Under the pieces are notes generated by a model. It saw nothing but the letters and a program-made list of their open reading frames with translations. It did not search any database and was not told the DNA's origin. Positions 57,801-62,284 of a stretch of DNA of 64,000 bases are shown one piece after another. Where the stretch lies: the NCBI GenBank assembly GCA_030549775.1, contig CM060180.1, positions 85,821,172 through 85,885,171 of the forward strand, in the 5' to 3' direction. Each line of letters starts with the position of its first letter. The stretch's first letter is position 1. The position numbers were made by a program, and so were the translations under genes. This DNA is from Tamarix chinensis (taxonomy: Eukaryota > Streptophyta > Magnoliopsida > Caryophyllales > Tamaricaceae).

Positions 57801-59374
57801 TTTGGAGTAGGTTTAATGAAGGGCATCCCAAACCCATCCTTGCTTCAACCTGAAACTGTACCAAAAAATTTCCCCCAAACAATGATTGGGGTCGTGATTG
57901 TGATGTAGCGGAAGATAAATTGTGTTTTGTAGTTATGGCAGCGTGGTTCCTTTTTTTCTTTTTTCTTTTATCTTTTAATGATAGATGTTAATAAATATTG
58001 GCAAATAATGATAGATGTTAATAAATGTTGGCAAATAAAGGTAAAATATCATAAATATTTTGAGATTGCATGTAGGACATTTGCTTTTGACTGGCTAAAA
58101 TATAATATACATCGGAATATATCGGTGGTCGGTTGATATTTTTTATTCTATGACCCAAACCCATAATACCTGAAATTCGTACTCCAGAATCTGACTTTCT
58201 CACCTGCGGGGTCCCGCATTTGCAAAAAAAGAGTTGCCTTCCATAATGTCAATTAGGGTCAATTGAACAATGACGGAAGATGTTGAATGGTGATAGAGCT
58301 CTAGCCCATGAATCAAGTGGTTGTCGTCTTTTCTGGGCTGTGAGGTTTTTTGCTGCCATGTGAATAAATAAACATTTAGTACAATATTCTTTTAACTGAA
58401 TACTTAGGTTTGGAATTATTGAATACTTGGGTTTTCGGGTAAGACTTGAATGATAATCATTAGAAACTAACACATTACTGATTTATTATCATGAAAAATA
58501 ATAACTTTCTTTTTAAAGTAATGAAATATATTTTAATTGTATACAATATTGAACTTTTGAGATGTGAATAGTTGGAAAGTTAGAGACTCAAATGTACTAC
58601 GGTGGGCGCAACAAACTCTTCCTAATGAGCTCAAGAGGCACTGCCAATATGCACGCTTCTTTCCTGTTTTGCTCAAAAGTTGTTCTTCAATGTATTTTTC
58701 TCCTGCATGATTGTGATTTCATGCTGCAGAAGGAGTGGATGGAAAGGAAAATACAGAAGAAAGGTCGTACGGTTCGATGATGATGGAACATTTAAGTGGA
58801 AGTGCAGAAGGGCGGATTGATTATGTTCTCCAGGTATTTTGGTCTTCTATTGGCTGCAAGTAGTTTTACCAGATGAGCTTGATTTATAACTGCTCTACTA
58901 TGTACAACTGTACCATTTATAATATGTACTTATTTAATTTTCCTTTCGGTAAGTAATATTTATCGAAGTCACCGAGTGGGTTACGTGTTTCTTCATGACG
59001 AGATTTCTAATTGGCAATACAGGATAAAACATTCCAGCATCCATATATATCAGCACTCGGATCACACACGTGAGTGAATAACTCTTCTCAGAAAAACAGC
59101 TTATGATATGATTTTTTTTCCGTTATAATGTTTTATATGTTAATGCAGCAACTATTGGAGGGATTATGATACAGCGTTATTCATATTAAAGCACTTGTAT
59201 TGCGATGTCCCGGATGATTCTGGACATCAGGAAGGCTTGTATAGCGGCGGGCTTAAAGGAGATAGCAGGTCTGCTGTATCTTCTGGGACAGGAGAATATG
59301 CCGAAGAATTGCCATTGACATTTTCTGACAGTGCTCTAGTTAAGAGCTTCTCCAAGAGTAGTAAGCTTCTCTAA
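3809..59374 (+). CDS. SGR2: SGR2-like phospholipase, DDHD domain (5'-partial, 17 exons)
   Basis: Spliced gene; coding exons are 3809-3880, 4309-4461, 13867-13917, 14426-14596, 14934-15083, 16900-16965, 17061-17642, 17741-17816, 17888-18009, 18189-18261, 40809-40911, 41156-41249, 41342-41404, 41992-42040, 58730-58833, 59023-59069 and 59149-59374. All visible introns are GT-AG and the exons total 2202 bases in one frame ending in TAA. In the 733 visible residues, FMVHGIGQ lies near residue 100 and the lipase elbow GHSLG at 226-230 (nucleophile Ser228). The DDHD domain runs from about 480 to 675 with Asp535 (HPFDP), Asp639 (RIDY), His658 (SHTNYW) and Asp666 (DYDTA). The family is the plant orthologue of animal PA-PLA1; in Arabidopsis SGR2 acts at the vacuolar membrane and is needed for amyloplast sedimentation and shoot gravitropism. 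About 200 N-terminal residues are missing because they lie before the window. Introns of 9.4, 22.5 and 16.7 kb are filled with transposons, yet no coding lesion is visible, so I infer a functional gene. Confidence 0.95.
3986..4224. mobile_element. Stowaway-like MITE in intron 1
   Basis: Left end TACTCCCTTTGCCCCATAAA plus ATAGGCTT; right end AAGCCTATATTTTGGGACAA plus ACTA, inverted with a short gap. TA at both ends fits the TA target of Tc1/mariner-derived Stowaway elements. It makes up most of the 428-bp intron between exons 1 and 2. Confidence 0.7.
4309..4461 (+). CDS. SGR2: SGR2 visible exon 2
   Basis: 51 codons, phase 0 at both ends, acceptor CTGTAG and donor GTATTT. Contains the conserved [18 protein letters not shown] block and NGIKLRRGY, typical of plant SGR2 proteins just before the lipase core. 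Confidence 0.93.
4826..6420 (-). mobile_element. Gag-only LTR retrotransposon remnant, copy 1
   Basis: On the minus strand, gag-like sequence ends in a CCHC zinc knuckle at 5385-5344 ([14 protein letters not shown]). A purine-rich tract (AGGGGAAAA) follows, then an LTR of about 330 bp (5154 to about 4826) whose far end carries the hairpin GGCTAAACTCTTAGCC (4830-4845). No protease, RT or integrase lies between knuckle and LTR, and the same order is seen in copies 2 and 4. The gag frame is broken by many stops. The 5' LTR of this copy is not visible. Confidence 0.65.
6531..6972. repeat. Tandem duplication, two 221-bp units
   Basis: Units 6531-6751 and 6752-6972 both run from CATGGA(T/A)CCCATTGTCATTG to AATTCTTCCTTA(C/A). 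They are diverged by scattered substitutions. No coding content. Confidence 0.8.
6973..8519. other. Intron 2, nothing firmly recognised
   Basis: AT-rich sequence without coding frames. A segment from 7008 (TGTAATATTCCC) to 7291 (GGGTGTTACA) has LTR-like ends but no target duplication. Confidence 0.35.
8520..8800. repeat. CGATATTT-rich repeat, decayed copy
   Basis: Repeated ACCGATATTT/TTGATATTGACC motifs followed by GTGAAAAATAAAAAAATTTT, ATATAAAATATC and TACCGCGATC match the internal order of the hAT-like MITEs at 26995-27311 and 47061-47319. Termini are not recognisable. Confidence 0.6.
9234..9370. repeat. Local direct repeat (~53 bp, 84-bp offset)
   Basis: AAAAGGATGGTAGGTGCATT-type sequence through GAGAGAGAGG to ACTCAAGTGCA appears at 9234-9286 and again at 9318-9370, separated by about 31 bp. 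Confidence 0.75.
9371..11400. other. Intron 2, no gene; contains a G run
   Basis: No coding frame or transposon end recognised. It includes an 11-G run followed by A and five more G at 10667-10683, then a GAGAGAGA stretch. Confidence 0.4.
11405..11775. repeat. Local repeat cluster (AAAATCAnnnAGGGAG units)
   Basis: A unit containing AATCACATAGGGAGCCAAGG, AGACATTTTTTGGAAAA and AGCAATAGTTGTTTTGGAAA occurs near 11418-11525 and again near 11648-11765. A shorter partial unit sits around 11569-11640 with GCACATGC(C/T)TTTCAG. Confidence 0.7.
12545..12680. repeat. Imperfect inverted repeat (~38-bp arms)
   Basis: Arm 12545-12583 (GCTTTAGTCTTTATATTATC, ATCGTTATAGTCTTC) pairs with arm 12640-12680 (GAGACTATAACC, TTGATAATATAAAGACTATA) across a loop of about 56 nt. 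It could be a MITE core or a hairpin. Confidence 0.7.
12752..12941. mobile_element. Possible Stowaway-like MITE
   Basis: Left end TACCCTCACGTTTT and right end AAATGGAGAGGGAGTA are weakly inverted and bounded by TA. The right end is a good Stowaway terminus; the left is poor. Confidence 0.35.
12942..13866. other. Intron 2, nothing recognised
   Basis: Single-copy-looking sequence before exon 3. No coding similarity. Confidence 0.4.
13867..13917 (+). CDS. SGR2: SGR2 visible exon 3
   Basis: 17 codons, [17 protein letters not shown], between TTTCAG and GTGGAT. The acidic/glutamine-rich stretch directly precedes the [12 protein letters not shown] block in SGR2 homologues. It is separated from exon 2 by a 9.4-kb intron. 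Confidence 0.9.
14426..14596 (+). CDS. SGR2: SGR2 visible exon 4
   Basis: 57 codons in phase 0 between TTGCAG and GTGAGG. Carries the [11 protein letters not shown] motif at the start of the alpha/beta-hydrolase core, then [12 protein letters not shown] and VLFIPCQ, all strongly conserved in the family. Confidence 0.95.
14934..15083 (+). CDS. SGR2: SGR2 visible exon 5
   Basis: 50 codons in phase 0 between ATGCAG and GTACTT. Reads [15 protein letters not shown], then [17 protein letters not shown], a hallmark block shared with animal PA-PLA1 enzymes. Confidence 0.95.
15084..16559. other. Intron 5, nothing recognised
   Basis: No transposon ends or coding frames that I can identify. Confidence 0.4.
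16560..16815. repeat. CGATATTT-type repeat, decayed copy
   Basis: TTGGTTGATACGG, GATATTTGTTGTTAAAAAAA, ATGTTGCGCAACCAC, ATATAATATTGCCTGCAACA and CTCTGATACTG, then a CAACTGCAACC run, follow the order of the family defined at 26995-27311. No target duplication found. Confidence 0.5.
16900..16965 (+). CDS. SGR2: SGR2 visible exon 6
   Basis: 22 codons ([20 protein letters not shown] and GK) between TGTATAG and GTAGGT. This is the helix that leads into the nucleophile-elbow strand encoded by the next exon. Confidence 0.93.
17061..17642 (+). CDS. SGR2: SGR2 visible exon 7 (lipase GHSLG motif)
   Basis: 194 codons in phase 0 between TTTAG and GTGTCA. It opens [20 protein letters not shown], the GxSxG nucleophile elbow with the catalytic serine at 17079-17081. 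About 170 residues of polar, Ser/Asn/Asp-rich linker follow; in homologues this linker is poorly conserved and separates the lipase elbow from the DDHD domain. Confidence 0.95.
17741..17816 (+). CDS. SGR2: SGR2 visible exon 8
   Basis: 76 bases ending in phase 1, acceptor TATGCAG, donor GTAGTC. Encodes [19 protein letters not shown], a heptad-like coiled-coil segment. The following intron is only 71 bp. Confidence 0.88.
17888..18009 (+). CDS. SGR2: SGR2 visible exon 9
   Basis: 122 bases that restore phase 0 after exon 8. Encodes a polar stretch ending [14 protein letters not shown], which corresponds to the conserved lead-in to the DDHD domain. Confidence 0.9.
18189..18261 (+). CDS. SGR2: SGR2 visible exon 10 (start of DDHD domain)
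   Basis: 73 bases, acceptor AATAG, donor GTAAGT, phase 1 at the end. Encodes [19 protein letters not shown], the first strand of the DDHD domain. The next exon is 22.5 kb away. Confidence 0.95.
18262..18922. other. Intron 10 start, nothing recognised
   Basis: No coding frame or terminus identified. Confidence 0.35.
18923..19200. repeat. Tandem duplication (~140 bp units)
   Basis: AAATTTTCTAGTA(C/T)AACA, GGAGAAAATTcAA and AAAATTGCT occur in the same order in 18923-19050 and 19066-19200. The units differ by many substitutions. Confidence 0.7.
19201..19779. other. Intron 10, nothing recognised
   Basis: AT-rich, no coding frame or repeat terminus identified. Confidence 0.3.
19780..21725 (-). 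pseudogene. Ty3/gypsy fragment: gag, protease region, start of RT
   Basis: Reading the minus strand: a primer-binding-site-like TTGGTATCAAAG lies at about 21708-21719. Gag at 21458-21195 has [20 protein letters not shown] and [15 protein letters not shown] Lys-rich linker and a degenerate zinc knuckle lie near 20830, and the protease region at 20560-20200. The N-terminal RT part is at 20170-19790 ([10 protein letters not shown], later KGYV and RMCxDS-like shifted frames). Frameshifts and stops throughout; the RT core, RNase H and integrase are absent. Confidence 0.75.
21726..22699 (-). mobile_element. Probable LTR of the gypsy fragment
   Basis: Lies immediately upstream (minus strand) of the primer binding site. 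Contains AATAAAACTTAAG and TTCTCTTTGTGAG, typical of an R-U5 region. Outer boundary not determined. Confidence 0.45.
22700..23753 (+). other. LTR-like segment and unidentified 138-codon frame
   Basis: 22700-23230 ends with CAATAAAATTTCTCTTTGTG, GATTGTGAGCTCTTCAAG and TGTGTGATTCAAGAAAG, the style of an LTR R-U5 region on the + strand. It is followed by an open frame at 23220-23636 rich in Phe, Ser and Pro that I do not recognise and do not regard as a gene. Confidence 0.3.
23754..24590 (-). mobile_element. Gag-only LTR retrotransposon remnant, copy 2
   Basis: Contains the terminal hairpin GGCTAAAGTTTTAGCC (23754-23769), TTTTCACACAAAAC, and after a MITE insertion the LTR start region GAGGTGGCATGTATATCGCA. 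The 3' end of the gag region follows with AGATTGAACCAAACTAACTT, parallel to copy 1 at 5300-5330. The upstream gag part is missing. Confidence 0.6.
23923..24163. mobile_element. Stowaway-like MITE
   Basis: Left end TACTCTCTCCATCCCATTAT; right end AAGCGGGATAGAGGGAGGAC, which inverted gives GTCCTCCCTCTATCCC. It splits the LTR of the gag-only copy 2. Confidence 0.75.
24839..25694 (+). mobile_element. 5' LTR of Ty1/copia element
   Basis: Begins TGTAGAAAAGCTTGGG and ends CCCAAAATATCA just before the primer binding site. A 580-bp MITE plus its 8-bp duplication lies inside; without it the LTR is about 270 bp. The element's other end also begins TGTAGAAAAGC (35629), after a purine tract. Confidence 0.65.
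24969..25548 (-). mobile_element. hAT-like MITE (CGATATTT family), copy A
   Basis: Flanked by an exact 8-bp duplication GATCTGTT (24961-24968 and 25549-25556). On the minus strand it starts CATACAATTAAATAACGG and ends near GCAATTTATTGCC, matching copies B and C. At 580 bp it is about twice as long as they are. Confidence 0.85.
25695..25706 (+). other. Primer binding site (copia)
   Basis: TGGTATCAGAGT directly after the LTR end CA; complementary to the 3' end of plant initiator methionine tRNA, the usual copia primer. Confidence 0.8.
26995..27311 (+). mobile_element. hAT-like MITE (CGATATTT family), copy B
   Basis: 317 bp, start CATACAATTAAATATCGG, end GCGATTTTATTGCTTG, flanked by exact 8-bp duplication CTCTCTAT (26987-26994 and 27312-27319). 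Inserted in the copia pol just after [11 protein letters not shown]. The interior has ACCGATATTT repeats of about 12 bp. Confidence 0.9.
29505..29950 (+). repeat. CCGGTGGACCGG repeats in the solo LTR
   Basis: Seven copies of CCGGTGGA(C/T)CGG-like, mostly preceded by CACTATTATA. The last three are spaced 60-61 bp with the unit CAACACGCTCCTGGACCACT ahead of them. The core is an inverted repeat, CCGGT-GG-ACCGG. Confidence 0.85.
30660..31640 (+). repeat. Degenerate ATTACCAAATTgCCCtT array
   Basis: About 1 kb of units such as AAATTACCAAATTGCCCTT, roughly 25-30 bp apart with variable spacing, many tens of units. The matching array in the second LTR lies at 62940-63790. Confidence 0.9.
32316..32339. 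repeat. Perfect hairpin, 10-bp stem
   Basis: CTCACGCTGC-ATGA-GCAGCGTGAG: a perfect 10-bp stem with a 4-nt loop inside the solo LTR, at the junction between its AT-rich and GC-rich parts. Confidence 0.9.
32340..33575. other. GC-rich, purine-skewed block in the solo LTR
   Basis: The + strand is dominated by GGAGG, GGCGG, AGAAGAAG and GGGGAAAA runs with many CpG sites. The strand bias leaves long Pro/Ser/His-rich open frames on the minus strand (e.g. 33448-32651) in two overlapping frames, which I regard as composition artefacts. Confidence 0.7.
36404..38966 (-). mobile_element. LINE (L1-type), 5'-truncated, intact frame
   Basis: Flanked by the target duplication CTAATGTTACCTTT (from 36392 and at 38967-38980), with the A-tail seen as the T run near 36403. 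Inserted antisense to SGR2 into the gag-only copy 3. It carries an 820-codon frame at 38930-36468, and the frame stays open up to the truncation point. The endonuclease domain and ORF1 are gone. Confidence 0.93.
36468..38930 (-). CDS. LINE reverse transcriptase ORF2 (N-truncated)
   Basis: 820 residues without a stop. The reverse transcriptase lies at about 190-450 with [14 protein letters not shown] near 280, [14 protein letters not shown] near 335-350 and the catalytic FADD at 385-388. A zf-RVT/RNase H-like C-terminal region at about 630-730 has [18 protein letters not shown]. The APE-type endonuclease that normally precedes RT in plant L1 ORF2 is missing through 5' truncation, and no promoter is present. 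The open frame therefore more likely reflects young age than activity. A near-identical partial copy lies at 42260-43294. Confidence 0.92.
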   Translation of the reverse strand: MREEVSILQKKLLCHPPIPHLRDQLNSLESRYAHLLHCEEMFLRQKACIQWLHCGDSNHKFFYARVKERQTRKTIAFLRGENGREIRGAQEIQKAFSDYYKQLLDTVSPPFGALDPSVVDSTLSYEQQLALNAPVSKEEVRAAVFSVGDTKAPGVDGYSAGFFKKSWDIIGEELFMAIRDFFTTGFLPRKVNITSLTLVPKKPNPQQVTDFRPIACCTMLYKIISKILTQRLQGILPSIIDHAQSAFLKGRSIGENVLLAHELVRKYARRGVSPRCMLKLDLQKAFDMVNWSFVRNLLLLYGFPYQFVKLVTACLKTVAFSLSFNGVLSPPFRAKRGLRQGDPLSPYLFVLVMDYLSRCLKQLWTNNSFKGHPRCKALKITNLSFADDILLFCHGDLLSVKCLKDVLDHFSGISGLILNPQKCTVYFGGVSSDVKGAIIDLLGFQEGTLPITYLGLPLTSSRISTSLLQPMLEKATARLRHWSTIFLSYAGRLQLLKSVLFSIQLYFSQVILLPRKILHQFVSLCRNFLWSGKIHVKRRALVSWEQICSPKAEGGLGFLNLEIWNQCALGKLLWNIATKKDSLWVKWIHAVYLKNINVWEYNPTTYTSWLFQRILLVRPQLQSFLQSRCSNGYTDYSIKAAYEAVRPKQENQKWTQLVWNSLNLPRHSFLIWLAFRDRLMTKAKLREIGMDVSEQCVFCQQDLETRDHLFIHCPITTAIWRKIRSCADRRDPIQGWQQEVQSLLKRSRQNRQKKHILGALFSSYIANVWYERNLRIFENRSRAVDSISQAIVLTVARRLMHPHHKAKFQKWAGLVDCMVG
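39899..40460. other. Intron 10, nothing recognised
   Basis: Unique-looking sequence, no coding frame or repeat end. Confidence 0.35.
40461..40718. mobile_element. Stowaway-like MITE upstream of exon 11
   Basis: 258 bp. Left TACTCTCTCTGTTTCACAAT plus AGA; right TCTATTGTAAAATGGAAGGA plus GTA; strongly inverted with terminal TA. Contains a (TA)n run at about 40493-40510. Ends 90 bp before exon 11. Confidence 0.85.
40809..40911 (+). CDS. SGR2: SGR2 visible exon 11 (first DDHD Asp)
   Basis: 103 bases, acceptor TTTCTAG, donor GTAACT; completes the glycine split by intron 10. Encodes [31 protein letters not shown], with the first of the four DDHD residues (Asp in HPFDP). A Stowaway MITE ends 90 bp upstream. 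Confidence 0.95.
41156..41249 (+). CDS. SGR2: SGR2 visible exon 12
   Basis: 94 bases; its first base completes the arginine of exon 11. Encodes [20 protein letters not shown] then [11 protein letters not shown], a near-invariant part of the DDHD domain. Confidence 0.95.
41342..41404 (+). CDS. SGR2: SGR2 visible exon 13
   Basis: 21 codons ([20 protein letters not shown] and R) between CTGCAG and GTACGT, separated from exon 12 by only 92 bp. Confidence 0.92.
41405..41991. other. Intron 13, nothing recognised
   Basis: 587-bp intron without visible repeats. Confidence 0.4.
41992..42040 (+). CDS. SGR2: SGR2 visible exon 14
   Basis: 49 bases, acceptor GCATAG, donor GTTAGT, phase 1. Encodes [16 protein letters not shown]. 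Followed by the 16.7-kb transposon-filled intron. Confidence 0.9.
42260..43294 (+). mobile_element. LINE, 5'-truncated second copy (sense)
   Basis: Flanked by the 15-bp duplication AAGGTTTTCACACAA (42245-42259 and 43295-43309) with a short A tail. It starts at the point matching 37440 of the antisense LINE and is nearly identical to that element's 3' kilobase. A premature TGA replaces a Trp codon (after YLKNINV), and scattered substitutions occur (Ala to Val in WIHAVY and IKAAYE). Confidence 0.95.
42618..43232 (+). pseudogene. LINE ORF2 C-terminal fragment
   Basis: Encodes the zf-RVT region ([18 protein letters not shown]) and the C terminus ending GLVDCMVG, as in the 820-residue LINE protein. 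It is separated by one premature stop from the upstream part at 42297-42566. Confidence 0.9.
44110..44420 (+). repeat. Tandem duplication of the LINE zinc-knuckle region
   Basis: CAGTTTTGTACC, GATTTGGCCATAAT, CTGCAAGAGTAATGCTAGAT, TTGGCCTTAAGCCTAAGC and TTAAGGTGGGG occur at about 44120-44240 and again at 44272-44385, offset about 150 bp. The second unit keeps the CCHC pattern; the first has lost cysteines. Confidence 0.85.
45625..46570. mobile_element. Solo-LTR-like insert in LINE
   Basis: About 945 bp separate the LINE sequence around [10 protein letters not shown] (about 45590-45625) from its continuation (AAGAAAGCTATTTTAGGC, 46574 on). The insert has a TATA-like GCATATAAATATTCC (about 46106-46120) followed by a T-rich leader, as expected of a copia LTR. 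Its ends and target duplication were not resolved. Confidence 0.5.
46009..46026. promoter_or_regulatory. 18-bp perfect palindrome with G-box
   Basis: ACTATTCACGTGAATAGT is its own reverse complement and centres on CACGTG, the plant G-box core. It lies about 85 bp before a TATA-like sequence in the LTR-like insert, so it may be an LTR enhancer site. Confidence 0.7.
47061..47319 (+). mobile_element. hAT-like MITE (CGATATTT family), copy C
   Basis: 259 bp, start CATACAATTAAATATCGC, end GCGATGTTATTGTTTG, exact 8-bp duplication GTTGTAAC (47053-47060 and 47320-47327). Inserted into the LINE RT between CCN and LYKIISKVI, which read through again once it is removed. Confidence 0.92.
48826..49395 (+). 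mobile_element. 5' LTR of chromovirus
   Basis: About 570 bp from TGTCACGGCCTACTCC to CACCCTATGACA. Pairs with the LTR at 53984-54563: shared TTCTGGAATATTCTAGAG-type blocks, TATAAATAGAGGA and GTTGTGCTTCCAA. The two LTRs differ at many sites, so the insertion is old. Confidence 0.85.
49130..49138 (+). promoter_or_regulatory. LTR TATA box (5' LTR)
   Basis: TATAAATAG followed by AGGA, conserved at 54288-54296 in the 3' LTR. In sense orientation inside SGR2 intron 14. Confidence 0.6.
53984..54563 (+). mobile_element. 3' LTR of chromovirus
   Basis: Begins TGTCACGACATGC immediately after the polypurine tract GGTGGGGGAGGA (53973-53983) and ends CACTTCGTGACA. About 580 bp. Confidence 0.85.
54288..54296 (+). 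promoter_or_regulatory. LTR TATA box (3' LTR)
   Basis: TATAAATAG, counterpart of the box at 49130. It would drive transcription towards SGR2 exon 15 if active; the element is old, so this is only a possibility. Confidence 0.5.
55585..56225 (-). mobile_element. LINE, strongly 5'-truncated (different family)
   Basis: 641 bp with T run at 55585-55594 (A-tail on the minus strand), flanked by a 16-bp duplication GAAATTCCTTATTTCT (55569-55584 and 56226-56241). Holds only the end of ORF2. Confidence 0.93.
55782..56225 (-). pseudogene. LINE ORF2 C-terminal (zf-RVT) fragment
   Basis: Open minus-strand frame of about 150 residues: [51 protein letters not shown]. This is the zf-RVT region of plant L1 proteins. 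It is clearly distinct in sequence from the LINE at 36404, so a separate family. Confidence 0.88.
56300..57330 (-). repeat. CCCAACC-type degenerate repeat and AT tract
   Basis: Dispersed GACCCA, CCCAACCT, CCCGATC and AACCCAA motifs (56480-56660, 57060-57310) are the reverse complement style of the GGGTT-rich element at 1778-3146. Between them (56870-57045) is an ATT/AAT-rich tract. A 16-bp direct repeat ATCTCACATGAATGAT occurs near 57182-57214. Ends unresolved. Confidence 0.45.
57331..58729. other. Intron 14 end; decayed repeats only
   Basis: 57963-58140 holds a 32-bp tandem duplication (GATAGATGTTAATAAAT(A/G)TTGGCAAATAA) and ATCGGAATATATCGGTGGTC, fragments that resemble the CGATATTT family. 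The rest is unassigned. Confidence 0.4.
58730..58833 (+). CDS. SGR2: SGR2 visible exon 15 (second DDHD Asp)
   Basis: 104 bases; its first two bases complete the split Glu codon after exon 14. Encodes an acidic linker then [13 protein letters not shown] and GRIDYVLQ, with the second DDHD aspartate in RIDY. The frame would be wrong (stops) without the phase-1 join, which supports the splice call. Confidence 0.93.
59023..59069 (+). CDS. SGR2: SGR2 visible exon 16 (DDHD His)
   Basis: 47 bases, acceptor ATACAG, donor GTGAGT, phase 2. Encodes [15 protein letters not shown] and the start of the next Thr; this His is the third DDHD residue. Confidence 0.93.
59149..59374 (+). CDS. SGR2: SGR2 visible exon 17 and stop codon
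   Basis: 226 bases from AATGCAG to TAA at 59372-59374. Encodes [17 protein letters not shown] with the last DDHD aspartate, then a Ser/Gly-rich tail containing [17 protein letters not shown], matching the conserved C-terminal LPLTFSD motif of SGR2. Confidence 0.95.
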
Positions 59375-59820
59375 GAAGCGAACCTGATAGTTCAGTCCAT
59401 AGGGTTAAAGATATCTGAGCGTGCTTGAATTGGTAACAGCATTCTAGTCATGTTATCCCCTGCAACGGGGCTCGCGAAAATGCTGGATATTGGACTGTCT
59501 AGAATTGAAACAAATACGAACAGGAAGCTGGTTACCAAGTGAAAAACTGACTGGATAGTTTTGATCTGTAGGTTGCGGTTTTGGGCAAATACTACGCAGA
59601 TAATATCTGGGGCTATACACCGTAGGAGTTTGTTTATAGGCACCGTGGTGGTGAGTTGGATTTTGCATACATTGTACAACATGTATAGTATGGTAGCATG
59701 GGGATATCGTTGTTGCTTGTATAAACAATGTATATCAGTCCTTAACAATAATTGTGTAAGGGATAAAGGTAAATTCCTTAACAGTTGAACCACTGTACAA
59801 AATACACAATGAATATTGGT
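59375..59820 (+). other. SGR2: Probable 3'UTR of SGR2
   Basis: Sequence downstream of the stop is less AT-rich than the spacer beyond it and carries no coherent reading frame. The switch to very AT-rich DNA near 59820 suggests the transcript ends around there. No canonical AATAAA is obvious, so the end is approximate. Confidence 0.5.
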
Positions 59821-61551
59821 TCCAAAAAACCTTAGATAATTTTATTTATATAATAGTTTACGATCTTGTACACCAAAATCTTTTCAGTAGTTATATTGAT
59901 AATGTTTTTAATTTTTCTAAATTCAATACAACAGTAAAATATACACTTTATATACTTCAAATATTGTATGCAACTTCAAAAAATGTTTTTAGGATATATA
60001 ATGATAAATCAAACTGTGATGATAAAATAATATTATGATATTTTTTTGGAACTAACATTGAGAAAGCATATTTGAGGATTATTACAATGGTAAAATAAAG
60101 AAAAAACTTGCTATATTATAGGACTTGTGTATAAAATTTTGATGAAAACATTTATTAAAAATCATGCATAAAATTAGAAAGTAAAATTTGATGGTAATAT
60201 AATTACAACGAATTTTTTTTACAAAAATTATTTTGTGAATATTGTATACAATTTTAGAAAAGAATTGAAGAAAAAGAATTATTTGATAAATATGAAAGAA
60301 AAGTATGATTGGAAAACTAAATGTTTTTTTTATGGAAACATATTAAATCTATACTTAAATTAATGTGCGCAAAAAGTTACATTAATATAGGGAGTTAACA
60401 ATATACAATAACATTTAAAATTTCTATTTTTTGGTGATGGCTGCAATTTTTTTTTAGTTAAGAAAATATGCATTTAGAATTTACATTCCATATCAATATG
60501 CGATATATTAATCAATTGATGGTCAAAATATTTCCTATGAAAAGAGAAAATAATTAAGTGGTATTTATTGGCTATAATTGAAATACCCAATTTTTTAGAC
60601 CCTAGATAACATTCATGATTAATATCTTTAGTCATTCTAAAATATTCTAACATTGATTATTTACTCATTTCATTATATATTTAACCATTCATTCTTTCAT
60701 TTCATTAAATCACGTAAAATCCATTTATGCATTTGGACAAATTTATCTATTTTTACTCATTTTAGTTTGTTTGAGCTCCAAATCTTTTTTAATACTAGAT
60801 ATTTTTTATTTGAATTTATAATATAATTTTGCACTTTTCCATAATTTTTAAAATTTATTTGCTATTTTTTCCAACAAAATACCCTATTGTGGAATTTCTT
60901 TACAATTTACTTATTTAAGTTAATTGTAATTATTGCCCTAACTATTAATTAGAATCAAATTAGCCTCCTCATTAGTTCCCTATTAAATTTTTTAACTTTG
61001 AACTTTAGTAATAAATCATATTATCTTCCATAATCTAATCAACTTACATACTCTACTAACTCTTTTACCCTCTCATCTCCTTTCTCTTGAATCTATTGTG
61101 GAGCAAGCTAATGCCACTCCTCACCTAGTTTGTGGACCAAATTTGAGCATGGAGGAGTGCAGTCTTGCTTTTCCTTTTGGCTTCAAACACACTTTATATA
61201 CCTTAGACCCTCATTTGCCTTTTATTCCATAATTCATCAAAGTCTTACTCCTCTTTTTTCTTCATTTGTGTTTTGGTATTTCCCAACTATGTGGGTCCAT
61301 TTTTTCTCCTCTTTCCCTTATATTACCTCCCACAACACCTCTTTTTTTGCCCTTCTCATCCTTGGCATTTGGTGTGCTAGTTTGGGTGGTGTTTGGTGGC
61401 CACTGCCACGTGTTTTCCTTAACTAGACATGTCATTCTCTTCCATTACCCTCCTTATTTCATTACTCAATCTCCTAGTCTTCTTTATCTTAGCTCATGAA
61501 CATTTTTTTTAAGTATTAAGAGATAGGTTTATTGAAAGGTGGAGTTGTAAC
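59821..61551. other. AT-rich spacer downstream of SGR2
   Basis: Very AT-rich to about 61060, then a pyrimidine-rich stretch. No gene, RNA gene or transposon end recognised. Confidence 0.45.
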
Positions 61552-62284
61552 ACCCCCAAAATTCACTACTGAAAAATTTTATTTAATTAAAAGAAAATTA
61601 GTGGAAGCAAATTAATGAACCGTGAACGTTGGGGGTATTACCGCCACACTTAGTACTAGACCGGTTCACTCCTAACGTTCCAGTACCAAGTGCTAAGGCT
61701 AAAACAGGAAAATATAAATTTTACAAGAAACTCAAGCATATATAAATCAGAGTAGTGCAGTAACAATTTACTAGAGTAAAATCCACCTACGATGGTTACA
61801 AAACATCAAATACATTGAATTTATGAGTTTAAAAGGGACATATTAAAATCCTAGCAATTCCGGATAGTTCCTTACGCTCTTTCTTGAGGCCCACTTAAAA
61901 GCACTGAACACGACCTGCAAGAGACACTGCCCATTGAATAGGCACGGGCCCCACGAAGGGAATCCCTTCAGTACTATAGTACTGAGTAACCCTTTAAATA
62001 TACACTTAAAAACAGGTCCGCCATGTAACACATGAAATACTACCATATTCGTACATAATATTAGGTATAAACATGATATTCGGATTCATATATTCACACA
62101 TCCAACAAGTCAATCAGGTATTAATAGCATATCCGTAACCTTCACTTTTGTACATTCACATACTTATCAACTCAATCAAATATTAATAGGCCATAATTAT
62201 CAATTGATACTTTTCGGGCCTTAAGGCCATTAGTCCATCATTAATAAATCATCTCGGATTATACAAGTCCTTGTGAGTGCGGGA

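Noticed and set aside
59392..59793. 133-codon minus-strand frame over the 3'UTR
   Set aside because: Antisense to the SGR2 3'UTR, no recognisable domain, second overlapping frame also open.
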